Shown: positions 17,891 to 26,532, numbered from the stretch's first letter. The stretch is DNA of 49,379 nucleotides from an uncultured Oscillibacter sp. (GCA_934574045.1 CAKTMK010000015.1:1-49379); one strand, 5' to 3'. Numbers and translations: made by a program. The notes: generated from the letters alone by a model not told the origin.

Positions 17891-17934
17891 AGCCCCGGCG
17901 GACCGCGCTCTGCGGTCCGCCGGGGCTGTTTTTT
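17891..17934 (+). terminator. Intrinsic terminator of the arc operon
   Basis: A perfect 16-bp stem (17891-17906 with 17912-17927, 5-base loop) is followed by GTTTTTT. It lies between the convergent arcD and sulP genes. Confidence 0.93.
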
Positions 17935-17946
17935 CTTGATTCAGAT

Positions 17947-19590
17947 TCAGTATGCGCGGTCGGCCTTGAGAAGATCCACGATGGCCTGATCCGCGCTCCA
18001 GAAGTACGACTCCTCGCCCAGCAGCTCCGTGATGCCCGCCCGGTCGAAATATGTGCGCACCGGCTCGGACATTCCGCAGCAGGCCACGCTCTTTCCCTGC
18101 TCCCGCAGGCTCTGGCACAGCTCCAGCATCGCCTGTGCGCCGGACACGTCCACGCTGGGCATTCCCCGCATGGACAGGATCACGTGGTCATAGGCCGGCA
18201 TGGCCGCCATGCGGTGGTTGAACTCGTCCACCGCGCCGAAGAAGAGCGGCCCGGTGATATAGGCCACGCCGGAGGAGCGCAGCACCGCGGGCGCACCGCC
18301 CTCCGCGCGGACCTTTCCCTCGTCAATGTCGGAAAAGCTGATGCGGATGTGGCTGGACTTGGCCATGTAGAGAACGGCGGAGTAGATCACGCCCAGAATG
18401 ATGGCCGTGGTCAGGTCAAAGACCACCGTGGCCACCATGGTGACAAGGAACTGGCTGATGCCGGACTTGAAGCGGTGGCGGAAGATATACCGGATGCCGG
18501 CCCAGTCGTTCATGCGCCACGCCGTGACCATCAGCACCCCGGCCAGCGCCGCCAGCGGCAGCCGGGCCATCACGCCGCCCAGCAGAAACATGGACGCCAG
18601 CAGGAACAGCGAGTGGAACACGCTGGTCAGCCGGGTCTGCTGGCCGGACTTCACCGCCACGCTGGTCCGGGCGATGGCCGCGGTGGCGGGCACGCCGCCG
18701 AACAGCGGCAGCAGAATGTTGCCCACGCCCTGAGCAATCAGCTCCTGATCGGCGTTGAACGGCTCGCCCTTCATCCGGGCGGCGGACGCGCCGCACAGCA
18801 GGCTCTCGATCATGCCCAGCGCGGCGATGGTGACGATGGGAGAGATCAAGTCCTCCGCCATGGACAGGCTCAGCCCGCTCAGGTGCAGCCGGTCGGCCAG
18901 CAGCAGCGTCCGGGGGATGTCCCCCACCACGGCCAGAGAATCCATCCCCGCGGCGGCGGCAACGGCGGTGGCCAGCACGATGCCCACCAGTGAGCCGGGG
19001 ACCCGCGCGCCCCACTTCTTGGGCCACACCAGCATGACGGCTGCGACCAGCAGCCCGATCAGCACGGAGGAGAGATCCGGGTGAAAGCCCAGCCGGGCAT
19101 AGGAGGCCAGCTTCTCCAGATTGGACCCGCCCTCGGAGACGGTGCCGAAGAAGTTGTCGATCTGCCCCATGGCGATGATGACGGCGATGCCCGAGGTGAA
19201 GCCCATGATGACCGGCATGGGGATGAATGTGATGAGCCGCCCCAGCTTAAAGACGCCCGCCAGCAGAAGCAGGACGCCTGCGGCAAAGCAGGCGAAAAAC
19301 ACGCCCTGCAGCCCGTAGGACGCCACAATGGACGCCAGCACGGCGCTCATGGCTCCGGTGGGGCCGGAGATCTGATAGGACGCGCCGCCCAGCAGGGCGA
19401 TCACAACGCCGGCGACGATAGCCGTGACCAGTCCCGCCGCCGCCGTCGCGCCGGAGGACACGCCGAAGGCCAGCGCCAGCGGCAGCGCCACGGCACACAC
19501 GGTCAGTCCCGCCATCATGTCCTGCATCAGACCGGCGGCACCATAGCCTGAAAATTCGCGCTTCAGGCTCTCAAAATATGTACGGATCAT
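17947..19590 (-). CDS. SulP family anion transporter with C-terminal STAS domain
   Basis: This 547-residue inner-membrane protein has the SulP fold: about 11-14 hydrophobic helices in residues 20-420, the conserved GLTVCAVALPLALAFGV in helix 1, SYQISGPTGAMSAVLA near 70 and LPLFGGVPATAAIARTS near 290. It ends in a cytoplasmic STAS domain (about 435-545) with SMRGMPSVDVSGAQAML. Family members carry sulfate, bicarbonate or other anions; the substrate cannot be inferred and no carbonic anhydrase or sulfate gene is adjacent. The ATG follows GGGAGGGG, and a promoter lies 30 bp upstream. It is convergent with the arc operon. Confidence 0.92.
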   Translation of the reverse strand: MIRTYFESLKREFSGYGAAGLMQDMMAGLTVCAVALPLALAFGVSSGATAAAGLVTAIVAGVVIALLGGASYQISGPTGAMSAVLASIVASYGLQGVFFACFAAGVLLLLAGVFKLGRLITFIPMPVIMGFTSGIAVIIAMGQIDNFFGTVSEGGSNLEKLASYARLGFHPDLSSVLIGLLVAAVMLVWPKKWGARVPGSLVGIVLATAVAAAAGMDSLAVVGDIPRTLLLADRLHLSGLSLSMAEDLISPIVTIAALGMIESLLCGASAARMKGEPFNADQELIAQGVGNILLPLFGGVPATAAIARTSVAVKSGQQTRLTSVFHSLFLLASMFLLGGVMARLPLAALAGVLMVTAWRMNDWAGIRYIFRHRFKSGISQFLVTMVATVVFDLTTAIILGVIYSAVLYMAKSSHIRISFSDIDEGKVRAEGGAPAVLRSSGVAYITGPLFFGAVDEFNHRMAAMPAYDHVILSMRGMPSVDVSGAQAMLELCQSLREQGKSVACCGMSEPVRTYFDRAGITELLGEESYFWSADQAIVDLLKADRAY

Positions 19591-19621
19591 GGAACCCCTC
19601 CCCCAAAAAACACACCTGTTT

Positions 19622-19650
19622 ACTATACCATCCTACCGGGCGGGGCACAA
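19622..19650 (-). promoter_or_regulatory. Probable promoter of the SulP gene
   Basis: On the minus strand TTGTGC (19650-19645) is followed after 17 bases by TATAGT (19627-19622), about 30 bp before the start codon. Confidence 0.6.
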
Positions 19651-19704
19651 TGACAAAAGATACGGAATTTGGAAACAATTTTTCCATTTTCGTCCTTTTT
19701 TGCA

Positions 19705-19780
19705 CAAAAGGAGCCGGGGCGGGGCGCGATCCGCGCTCCGTCCCGGCCAAGGGGTCCATTTCCTGTCCCGTCCCCGGCTC
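19705..19780 (-). terminator. Probable long-stem terminator of the DegV gene
   Basis: GAGCCGGGG (19711-19719) and CCCCGGCTC (19772-19780) close a long GC-rich stem-loop with an inner GCGC hairpin. On the minus strand it is followed by CTTTTGTG and then a T-rich stretch. Its upper arm overlaps the stop codon of the DegV gene. Confidence 0.5.
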
Positions 19781-20618
19781 AGTAGCCGAGGATCAGGCCC
19801 TTTTCCATGGCGTAAAAGCTGGTCAGCCCGCGGCAGCCCAGAATGTCCACACTGCGCACCGGCAGCTCCCGCAGGATCAGCTCCTTGAGCTTCATCGCCC
19901 CCGGCAGGTTCTGGCAGTGGGAGATCACCACGTCCGCGCCGGTGCAGTCCTTGCTGGACTTCATCAGCCTGACGATGGCCTGATATGTCTTTGCCTCGCC
20001 TCGGGCCTTGTCGGCCACATGGATGGTTCCCTGCGCCGTGGCGTCGGCAATGACATGGATGCCCAGCGAGTGGAGAAGATTCCCCACCAGCGGGCGCATC
20101 CGGCCGTTTTTGATGAGGTTGTCGAAGTTTTCCAGCGTGAACGCCGTCCGCAGCGACGCCTGATAGATCCGCAGCCGGGCACAGACCTCCTCAAAGTCCG
20201 CGTCTCCCGTCCCGATCAGCTCCTTGGCCTTCCGGGCGAGGAGGACGAGGCACCCCGCCGTGCTGCGGGAGTCGATGACGCAGATCTTTTTCTCCGGGTG
20301 CTCCTCCAGCGCCAGTTCCCGGCCCATGACGGCAGCGGAATACGTGCCGGAGAGGTTGGACGAGATGGTGAAGCACACTGTGCAGTCCGTTTGGGAAAAC
20401 GCCTGCGCAAACGCCGCGGGGGACGGGCAGGCGGTGGACGAGGCCTCCTTCTCCTCCCTCATGCACTCCAGCAGGTGGGCGGGGCTGAGCCGCTCGTCGT
20501 CCAGAAACTCCCGCGCCCCCACCAACAGCCGCAGCGGCACAGAGGTGTAGCGCACGCAGCCCTCCTCCTGTTTTGTGAGCAGATCGGCGCTGCTGTCGCA
20601 GACAATGTTCCAGGTCAT
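19779..20618 (-). CDS. DegV family fatty-acid-binding protein
   Basis: This 279-residue protein matches DegV (FakB-like) proteins, which bind a fatty acid and, in staphylococci, present it to the kinase FakA for phosphorylation. The N-terminus has the ligand motif VCDSSADL, followed by TSVPLRLLVG, then SPAAFAQAF, TISSNLSGTYSAA with the conserved S-x-L-S-G-T-Y and VIDSRSTAGC. No fakA homologue is adjacent. The ATG lies about 70 bp downstream of a consensus promoter. Its upstream region also contains the divergent promoter of the HAD gene. Function beyond lipid binding is not known for most paralogues. Confidence 0.9.
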   Translation of the reverse strand: MTWNIVCDSSADLLTKQEEGCVRYTSVPLRLLVGAREFLDDERLSPAHLLECMREEKEASSTACPSPAAFAQAFSQTDCTVCFTISSNLSGTYSAAVMGRELALEEHPEKKICVIDSRSTAGCLVLLARKAKELIGTGDADFEEVCARLRIYQASLRTAFTLENFDNLIKNGRMRPLVGNLLHSLGIHVIADATAQGTIHVADKARGEAKTYQAIVRLMKSSKDCTGADVVISHCQNLPGAMKLKELILRELPVRSVDILGCRGLTSFYAMEKGLILGY

Positions 20619-20687
20619 AGGCGTTCCTCCAAAAGCGCCGTCGGTTTGATTTCGTCGGCGTCCTTTTATTTCATGATTTCAAATACC

Positions 20688-20716
20688 AGATTACATCATG
20701 TCCGCACTTTTGTCAA
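20688..20716 (-). promoter_or_regulatory. Sigma-A promoter of the DegV gene
   Basis: A perfect TTGACA (20716-20711) and TAATCT (20693-20688) on the minus strand are spaced by 17 bases. Confidence 0.78.
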
Positions 20717-20738
20717 CCCAAATTCCCGCCCGCCCCTC

Positions 20739-20767
20739 TTGACAATTTTTTCTTGGGGGCCTAAACT
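20739..20767 (+). promoter_or_regulatory. Sigma-A promoter of the HAD phosphatase gene
   Basis: A perfect TTGACA (20739-20744) and TAAACT (20762-20767) are spaced by 17 bases. Its -35 box lies 22 bases from that of the divergent DegV promoter, so the two are back to back. Confidence 0.78.
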
Positions 20768-20845
20768 CAAACAGTCCGGGAGCGTACGCCGCCCGGCGCC
20801 GCCGCGCGGAACGACCGCTTTTGGAAACGGAATATGGGGGAGAGT

Positions 20846-21502
20846 ATGTATCATTATATCTTTTTCGATCTGGACGGAACTCTGACGGACTCCAAGGAGG
20901 GCATCCTGAACTGCCTGCGCTACGCCTTTGAAAAGCTGGGCAAGCCCGTCCCGCCGGAGGCCGCGCTCATCAAATTCATCGGCCCGCCGCTGCAGGACTC
21001 CTTCGTGGACCCCGGCGGCTGCACCCGGGAAGAGGCGCTGGCCGGGATCGAGGCGTTCCGGGAGCGGTACGAGCCGGTGGGCAAGTTTGAAAACGTTCCC
21101 GCGCCGGGCCTGCCGGAGCTGTGCGCCCGGCTCAAAAAGGACGGTTATGTGATGGCGCTGGCCTCCTCCAAGCCGGAAAACCTCTGCGTGGACATCTGCC
21201 GGCGCTTCGGCTATACGCCGTCCTTCTCCGCCGTGACGGGCAGCCCGCTCCACGGCGACCACTCCAAGGCCGACATCATTCGAGAGACGATCCGCCGCCT
21301 GGGCCTGACCGACGCGGAAAAGCCCCAGATCCTGATGGTGGGCGACCGGAAATACGACGTGGCCGGCGCGAAGGAGTGCGGCATCGACTGCGTCGGCGTG
21401 GAATTTTTCGGATACGCCGCCCCCGGCGAGCTGGCGGAGGCCGGAGCCGTCGCGGTGGTCTGCTCCGCCGCCGAGCTGGAGGAATTTATCCGCACCCACT
21501 GA
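20846..21502 (+). CDS. HAD superfamily hydrolase, phosphoglycolate phosphatase-like
   Basis: This 218-residue protein is a haloacid dehalogenase-type phosphatase. Motif I is FDLDGTLTDS (nucleophile D8, acid D10), followed by an alpha-helical C1 cap (about 15-80, GPPLQDSF). Motif II is ALASSKPE, and motif III/IV is MVGDRKYDVAGAKECG near residue 170. The pattern is that of the Gph/PgpB group that acts on small phosphate esters such as phosphoglycolate or nucleotides; the substrate is not resolved. I chose the ATG at 20846, five bases after GGGGGAGAG, over an ATG at 20834. It is monocistronic with a strong promoter and terminator. Confidence 0.88.
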   Translation: MYHYIFFDLDGTLTDSKEGILNCLRYAFEKLGKPVPPEAALIKFIGPPLQDSFVDPGGCTREEALAGIEAFRERYEPVGKFENVPAPGLPELCARLKKDGYVMALASSKPENLCVDICRRFGYTPSFSAVTGSPLHGDHSKADIIRETIRRLGLTDAEKPQILMVGDRKYDVAGAKECGIDCVGVEFFGYAAPGELAEAGAVAVVCSAAELEEFIRTH

Positions 21503-21516
21503 GCCTGTCCCCTTAC

Positions 21517-21559
21517 CGGCGGTCCGGGAGAGAGTTGTTCTCCCGGACCGCCGTTTTTT
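21517..21559 (+). terminator. Intrinsic terminator of the HAD gene
   Basis: A perfect 15-bp stem (21517-21531 with 21539-21553, 7-base loop) is followed by TTTTTT. Confidence 0.93.
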
Positions 21560-21568
21560 CTGCGTCCG

Positions 21569-21600
21569 CGCCCGTCCACTGGGTGCGGGCGTTCCTTTTT
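21569..21600 (+). terminator. Second, weaker terminator-like hairpin
   Basis: CGCCCG (21569-21574) pairs with CGGGCG (21586-21591) and is followed by TTCCTTTTT. It lies directly behind the main terminator and before the promoter of the lipoprotein gene, so it may be a backup stop. Confidence 0.4.
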
Positions 21601-21633
21601 GTATGAATTTTGTAATCTTTTGTTACTATTTAC

Positions 21634-21663
21634 TTTACAACCCATGGTCTTATCCCGTATAAT
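21634..21663 (+). promoter_or_regulatory. Sigma-A promoter of the substrate-binding lipoprotein gene
   Basis: TTTACA (21634-21639) and a perfect TATAAT (21658-21663) are spaced by 18 bases within an AT-rich patch. The leader is about 65 bases. Confidence 0.78.
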
Positions 21664-21734
21664 AGAAGTCGCCGTTTTTGGCTTTACCTCATTTTTCGCG
21701 GCGCATCGCCGCCGTTTGATAAGGAGAACCGCTC

Positions 21735-23411
21735 ATGAAACGAACAAAACGTCTGGCCGCGCTGATCCTGTCCGCGGCGCTGTGCGCCGGGCTGCTGACC
21801 GGCTGCGGGAAAACGGAGCGCAGCTCCGTCCTCTCCGTCTGCGCGGGGGACGACGTGACCACCTTTGACCCCGCCTACGTCTCCACAGCGGCGGACAACA
21901 CCGTGGTGGGCAGCCTGTACGAGGGACTGATGCGCGTCAGCGGCGGCGCCGACGGCGCGTCCTCCGCCGTGGAGGGCATGGCCAAAAAGGTGACCGTGGA
22001 GGAGAACTTTGACGGCACCACCACCTATACCTTCCACCTGCGCAGCGCCCGCTGGTCCGACGGACGGAGCGTCACGGCGCAGGACTTTGTATACGCCTGG
22101 CAGCGGCTGGCCAATCCCCTGACACTCTCGCCCAACGCGCCGCTTCTGTCCGTGGTGCAGGGGTACGACGCGGTGCGCGCCGGGGCCGAGCTGAGCGAGC
22201 TGGCCGTCTCCGCGAAAAACGACTCCACGCTGGAGGTGGTCCTCTCCGGGAGGTACGACTGGTTCCTCTCGGAGATCTGCACCTCTCCCGCCCTCAGCCC
22301 GCTGCGTCAGGACGTGGTTCAGACGCTCAAGGAGGCCGCGCAGGACGCCTCGGCACAGGACGGGCCGGACGCCGCGCCCCGGAAATGGTGGTCCGACCCC
22401 ACGAAGCTGGTGACCAACGGCGCGTACACCGCCGCCGCCTATGAGCCGGGAGAATCGCTGGAGCTTACCCCCAGCGAGCGGTATTACGGTCACGTCGCCA
22501 ACGACGGCGTCCGCTTCGCCTTTGCCGCCGACGCGGACGAGGCGTGGGCGCTGTACAGCGGCGGAGCCGTGGACTTTACCTACGCGCTGCCGGATGACCA
22601 GCTCACCCAGCAGGCGCAGGACGGGCAGCACCCCCTCACGCCGGAGCTTTCCGTCTGCACGGTGCTCTTCAACGGCGCTCAGCTCCCCACCAGCGACCCG
22701 TCGGTCCGCCGGGCGCTGACGCTGGCCGTGGACCGGCAGTCCATTGCCGCGCTGGCGGGCGGCGCGGCGCAGGCCGCGCAGGGACTGGTGCCCTTCGGCG
22801 TGTCCGGCGGGGACGGCGGCGAGGATTTCCGCACCGAGGGCGGCGACCTGCTCTCCACCGCGACGGAGGATCTGGAGGCGAACCGCGCACAGGCGCAGGA
22901 GCTGCTGGCCGGCAGCGACTATGAGGACCGCTACGATCTGGAGTACCTCTATGTGGACGAGGGACCGGCGGCGCAGATCGCCGCCGCGCTGGCCGAGCAG
23001 TGGCAGAGCGTTCTGAACGTCCGCGTCCGCACCCGCGCCGTCACGGAGCCGGAGCTGTACACCGCGCTGCGGGCCGGGGAATACGATCTGGCCTGCGTGG
23101 ACCGGTCCGTCCTCTTCGGCGACGCGGAGGCGTTCCTCGCCCCCTTTGTCAGCCGGTCCGGGCAGGACGTGGTGGTCTATGAAAACGGGGCCTATGACAC
23201 GCTGCTGCGCATCATCGACAGCGCCTCCGACCCCGCCGCGCGGCTGGCCTGCCTGCACGACGCGGAGGCCCTTTTGCTGGAGGACGCCGCCGTCTGCCCG
23301 CTGTACTTCACCGGGACGGCGTGGAAGCTGCGGGAGGGCTGGTCCGGCCTGTGCCGCGACGCCCGGGGCTGGTTCAGCTTCATGGGCGTGGCCGCCGTCT
23401 CCTCATCGTGA
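21735..23411 (+). CDS. Peptide-type ABC transporter substrate-binding lipoprotein (OppA/DppA family), orphan
   Basis: This 558-residue lipoprotein has a signal sequence with lipobox LTGC (lipidated C24) and the family-5 extracellular solute-binding fold. Visible signatures are TFDPAYVSTAADNTVVGSLYEGLMR near residue 40, YTFHLRSARWSDGRSVTAQDFVYAWQRLANP near 97, NGAYTAAAYEPGESLELTPSERYYG near 225 and VRRALTLAVDRQSIA near 320. Such proteins capture oligopeptides at the outer face of the membrane and deliver them to an ABC permease. No permease or ATPase gene is adjacent, so it must share a transporter encoded elsewhere. It has its own promoter and terminator. GATAAGGAGAA precedes the ATG. Confidence 0.92.
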   Translation: MKRTKRLAALILSAALCAGLLTGCGKTERSSVLSVCAGDDVTTFDPAYVSTAADNTVVGSLYEGLMRVSGGADGASSAVEGMAKKVTVEENFDGTTTYTFHLRSARWSDGRSVTAQDFVYAWQRLANPLTLSPNAPLLSVVQGYDAVRAGAELSELAVSAKNDSTLEVVLSGRYDWFLSEICTSPALSPLRQDVVQTLKEAAQDASAQDGPDAAPRKWWSDPTKLVTNGAYTAAAYEPGESLELTPSERYYGHVANDGVRFAFAADADEAWALYSGGAVDFTYALPDDQLTQQAQDGQHPLTPELSVCTVLFNGAQLPTSDPSVRRALTLAVDRQSIAALAGGAAQAAQGLVPFGVSGGDGGEDFRTEGGDLLSTATEDLEANRAQAQELLAGSDYEDRYDLEYLYVDEGPAAQIAAALAEQWQSVLNVRVRTRAVTEPELYTALRAGEYDLACVDRSVLFGDAEAFLAPFVSRSGQDVVVYENGAYDTLLRIIDSASDPAARLACLHDAEALLLEDAAVCPLYFTGTAWKLREGWSGLCRDARGWFSFMGVAAVSSS

Positions 23412-23419
23412 TCCCGTTC

Positions 23420-23455
23420 GCTTCAGGGCGCCTGCGGGCGTCCTGAAGCGTTTTC
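23420..23455 (+). terminator. Intrinsic terminator of the lipoprotein gene
   Basis: CGCTTCAGG (23420-23428) pairs with CCTGAAGCG (23443-23451), with further pairing inside, then TTTT. Confidence 0.82.
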
Positions 23456-23557
23456 GGCCCGGCGGCACAGCGCGCTTTGTGCGTTCCGACAAAAACGGCC
23501 CGCGCCCTGTTCTTTTCGCCCCGCCGGTGCTATACTGGACAAAAAGGAGATGAACGC

Positions 23558-24664
23558 ATGGACTCTGTGATCGAATACCGCCGCGCGCTGCACCGCATCC
23601 CGGAGCTGGACAGCGACCTCCCGGAGACCACCGCCTTTGTGCGCAGCCGGCTCCAGCCCCTGCGCTGCCAGATCCTGGAGCCGATCCGCAGCAGCGTCTG
23701 CGCGTTTTTCGACGCGGGAAAGCCGGAGACCGCCGCTTTCCGCGCGGATATGGACGCTCTGCCGGAGACGGAGGAGACGGGACTTCCCTACGCTTCGGAG
23801 CATCCGGGAAAAATGCACGCCTGCGGCCACGACGGACACACCGCCATGGCGCTGGCGCTGGCGGAGTACGTCAGCGCCCATCTGGAGGAGCTGCCCCGCA
23901 ACGTGCTGTTCCTCTTTCAGCCCGCTGAGGAGACCACCGGCGGCGCCGCCCGCCTGTGCGAGACGGGCATTCTGGAGCGGCGGCGGGTCCGCCGGGTGTT
24001 CGGACTGCATCTCTGGCCGGGGCTTCCCGCCGGGAGCGTCTGGGCCAAGCCCGGCCCGCAGATGGCTCGCTCCAGCGAGGTCAGCATCCGCATCACCGGC
24101 CGCAGCGTCCACATCTCCCGAGCCGCCGAGGGCCGGGACGCGCTGCTGGCGGCGGTGAAGCTGATCGAATCCGCCATGGAGATGGAGCGGACCGCCCTCC
24201 CGCCGGAGGAACCGCGGGTCCTGCGCTTCGGCAAGCTGACCGCAGGTGACGCCCGGAACGTGGTCAGCGGCCACGCGGAGCTGCTGGGCAGCCTGCGCTC
24301 CTTTTCCGACGCGGCCTTCGCCCTGCTGCGCAGGCGGCTGGGGGAGGTCTGCAATCAGGTGGAGCGCTCCACCGGCTGCGACGTGAAGCTCCACCTCAGC
24401 GAGGGCTATCCCCCCGTCTGGAACCACGAGGGCCTGTTTGAAACGGTCCGGGCCGGACTGGGCGCGGACGCGCCCGCCCTGCTGCCCCAGCCCGCGCTGG
24501 CGGCGGAGGACTTCTCCTTTTATCAGCAGTGCGCCCCCGGCGTATTCTTCTTCCTCGGCGTGGGGGACGCCGCGCCGCTGCACGCCAGCACCTTTGCCTT
24601 TGACGACGAGCTGGTGCTGCCCAAGGGCGTGGAGTTTCTGAAGAAGCTCCTCTATCTTCCCTGA
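23558..24664 (+). CDS. M20 family amidohydrolase
   Basis: This 368-residue zinc amidohydrolase belongs to the M20D group (hippurate hydrolase, N-acetyl-diaminopimelate deacetylase, IAA-amino acid hydrolase). Metal-site motifs are in order: MHACGHDGHT (C89, H91), QPAEETTGGA near 120, GLHLWPGLPAG near 150 and the C-terminal EDFSFYQQCAPGVFFFLGVG with H in LHASTFAFDDE. A dimerisation domain occupies about 170-285. It removes an acyl group from an amino acid or a dipeptide-like substrate; the precise substrate is unknown. The start has AAAAGGAG eight bases upstream. A TATACT box at 23531-23536 may be its -10 element, with only a poor -35. Confidence 0.9.
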   Translation: MDSVIEYRRALHRIPELDSDLPETTAFVRSRLQPLRCQILEPIRSSVCAFFDAGKPETAAFRADMDALPETEETGLPYASEHPGKMHACGHDGHTAMALALAEYVSAHLEELPRNVLFLFQPAEETTGGAARLCETGILERRRVRRVFGLHLWPGLPAGSVWAKPGPQMARSSEVSIRITGRSVHISRAAEGRDALLAAVKLIESAMEMERTALPPEEPRVLRFGKLTAGDARNVVSGHAELLGSLRSFSDAAFALLRRRLGEVCNQVERSTGCDVKLHLSEGYPPVWNHEGLFETVRAGLGADAPALLPQPALAAEDFSFYQQCAPGVFFFLGVGDAAPLHASTFAFDDELVLPKGVEFLKKLLYLP

Positions 24665-24705
24665 GCGGAAGCCGCCCCAAGGCAGCCGCTTCCCTCCAAC
24701 AGGAC

Positions 24706-24745
24706 TAAAAAAACAGGGCCGGGACCCAAATGGGTCCCGGCCCTG
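24706..24745 (-). terminator. Intrinsic terminator of the rimP-ribF operon
   Basis: A perfect 15-bp stem (24714-24728 with 24731-24745) is followed on the minus strand by a run of seven T. It starts just past the ribF stop codon. On the plus strand the tail CTGTTCACTTTG is weak. Confidence 0.92.
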
Positions 24746-24749
24746 CTGT

Positions 24750-25658
24750 TCACTTTGCTCCGTCCACCGGAGAGAGCAGGCGGCGCACTGTCTCCGCGTC
24801 TGCGGAGATCTGGGCCTTCAGCGCGTCCAGCGAGTCGAAGCGGATCTCGTCCCGCAGGCGGCTGTGAAACTCCAGCCGGACGGTCTGGCCGTACAGGTCG
24901 CCGTCAAAGTCCAGCAGAAACGTCTCCACCGTCACGTCCGATCCGTTGTGGACGGTGGGGCGGGTCCCCACGTTGGTCACGCCCATCAGCTCCTGCCCGT
25001 CCGGCAGGCACGCTCTGGCGGCGTAAACGCCGTGGCTTGGCGTCAGCACATGGGGCGGGACCGTCAGGTTGATGGTGGGGATGCCGATGGTCCGGCCGAT
25101 CCGCCGCCCGTGGCGGACCGTCTGGGACAGGACGTGGGGGTGGCCCAGAAACTCCGCCGCCCGCTCCATCTGCCCCAGCTCCACCAGACGGCGGATGTAC
25201 GTGGAGCTGACGGTGATGCCTGCCCGCTCTACCTTGGGGATGATGTCGCAGCCCACGCCCAGCTCCCGGCATTTCTCCGCCAGCAGCTCCGGCGAACCCT
25301 GATTCTTGTATCCGAAATGATGGTCGTGCCCCGCCACCACATGGACGGCGTGATACCGCTTCACTAAAATCTCCGTCACGAACGCGTCCCACGGCGTGGT
25401 CATCATCTCCCGGTCGAAGGGAGCCATCAGCACGTCCTCGATGCCGTACAGCCGCCGGATCAGGTCCCGCCGGTCCTCCGGGGAGTTGAGCAGCGGGCAT
25501 GGAACGCCCGTGACCGCCTCCTTGGGCGCGCGGTCAAAGGTGAATACCGCGGGCGTGCAGCCCCGGCGGGCGGCCTCCTCCGCCGTCCGCCGCAGCAGCG
25601 CCCCGTGTCCAAGATGCACGCCGTCGAAAAAGCCCAGCGCGATCACTCGTTCTTTCAT
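24750..25658 (-). CDS. ribF: Bifunctional riboflavin kinase/FAD synthetase
   Basis: This 302-residue enzyme phosphorylates riboflavin to FMN and adenylates FMN to FAD. The N-terminal FAD synthetase domain carries GFFDGVHLGHGALL and, further on, AGHDHHFGYKNQGSPELL. The C-terminal riboflavin kinase domain carries GRTIGIPTINLTVPPHVLTPSHGVYAAR and NVGTRPT. I chose the ATG at 25658, seven bases after the truB stop and behind a GGAG; a TTG 18 bp earlier has no ribosome site. It is the last gene of the nusA-infB operon, the position ribC/ribF holds in Bacillus. No FMN riboswitch is visible because the gene is operon-internal. Confidence 0.94.
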   Translation of the reverse strand: MKERVIALGFFDGVHLGHGALLRRTAEEAARRGCTPAVFTFDRAPKEAVTGVPCPLLNSPEDRRDLIRRLYGIEDVLMAPFDREMMTTPWDAFVTEILVKRYHAVHVVAGHDHHFGYKNQGSPELLAEKCRELGVGCDIIPKVERAGITVSSTYIRRLVELGQMERAAEFLGHPHVLSQTVRHGRRIGRTIGIPTINLTVPPHVLTPSHGVYAARACLPDGQELMGVTNVGTRPTVHNGSDVTVETFLLDFDGDLYGQTVRLEFHSRLRDEIRFDSLDALKAQISADAETVRRLLSPVDGAK

Positions 25659-25665
25659 AGTTCCG

Positions 25666-26532
25666 TTACGCTCCAAAAAAATTCTTGATCGAGGTCAGCG
25701 TTCCGCCCGCCGCGGTGGAAAGGCACAAAAACTCGCCCTCAAGGCCGTACACCCGGTACGTCCCGTCCGCAAGGCCCTTTGCCGTCAGGGGGTTGCCGTG
25801 GCGGCAGCGTTCCTCCTGCCGGGGGGAGGAGACCGTATAGGCGGGATAAGCGGCGAAATACCGGTCCGTGGGCAGCAGCAGCGCCTCGCCCCGCTCCTGC
25901 ACCTCCTCCAGCGTCACGGCCTGCGCCAGCGTGAAGCCCGCGGCCATGGTCCGCCGCAGAGAGGACATACACCCGCCGCAGCCCAGTGCCTGCCCGATGT
26001 CGTGGCAGAGGGTGCGGATGTACGTCCCCTTGGAGCAGACGCAGCGCAGCGTGAAGTCCGCGGGGCCGGTCTGCTCCAGAAGCTCCAGCTCATAGATCGT
26101 GACGGGGCGGGGTTTCCGCTCCACCTCGCCGCCCCGGCGGGCCACGTCGCAGAGCTTTTTCCCGTTGATCTTGATGGCGGAGTACATGGGCGGGAGCTGC
26201 AGGATCTCCCCGGTGAACCGGGACAGGACCGCCGCCAGCTCCTCTTTGGAGACGCGGACCTCCCGCGTTTCCTGGGCCGTTCCGGTCACGTCCTGCGTGT
26301 CCGTCACCAGTCCCAGCCGCAGGCCCGCCACATATTCCTTCTTTCCCTTTTCCGCAAACTCCACCGCCCGGGTGGCCCGGCCCACGAACACCGGCAGAAC
26401 GCCGGTGGCCATGGGGTCCAGCGTCCCGGCGTGGCCGATCTTTTTCTCCCGCAGGATGCCCCGCAGCTTCGCGCACACGTCCATGCTGGTCCAGTCCGCG
26501 GGCTTGTCGATGATGATGATTCCGTTCGGCAT
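25666..26532 (-). CDS. truB: tRNA pseudouridine(55) synthase TruB
   Basis: This 288-residue enzyme converts U55 in the T-loop of tRNAs to pseudouridine. The N-terminal IIIIDKPADWTSMDVC and the catalytic motif GHAGTLDPMATGVLPV (D39) are clear, with the family motifs YVAGLRLG, PPMYSAIKINGKKL and CSKGTYIRTLCHDIG further on. The C-terminus looks like the short PUA-type domain of Firmicute TruB. The ATG at 26532 has GGAG seven bases upstream; longer in-frame readings run into the nrnA gene. It lies 38 bp after nrnA and 7 bp before ribF in one operon. Confidence 0.95.
   Translation of the reverse strand: MPNGIIIIDKPADWTSMDVCAKLRGILREKKIGHAGTLDPMATGVLPVFVGRATRAVEFAEKGKKEYVAGLRLGLVTDTQDVTGTAQETREVRVSKEELAAVLSRFTGEILQLPPMYSAIKINGKKLCDVARRGGEVERKPRPVTIYELELLEQTGPADFTLRCVCSKGTYIRTLCHDIGQALGCGGCMSSLRRTMAAGFTLAQAVTLEEVQERGEALLLPTDRYFAAYPAYTVSSPRQEERCRHGNPLTAKGLADGTYRVYGLEGEFLCLSTAAGGTLTSIKNFFGA

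Noticed and set aside
21684..23258. A 524-codon open frame on the minus strand opposite the lipoprotein gene
   Set aside because: It is an antisense shadow; the plus-strand gene has a promoter, lipobox, conserved motifs and terminator.
23531..23536. TATACT as a strong promoter of the M20 gene
   Set aside because: No acceptable -35 lies at the right distance and the leader would be too short for the ribosome site, so it is only mentioned as possible.
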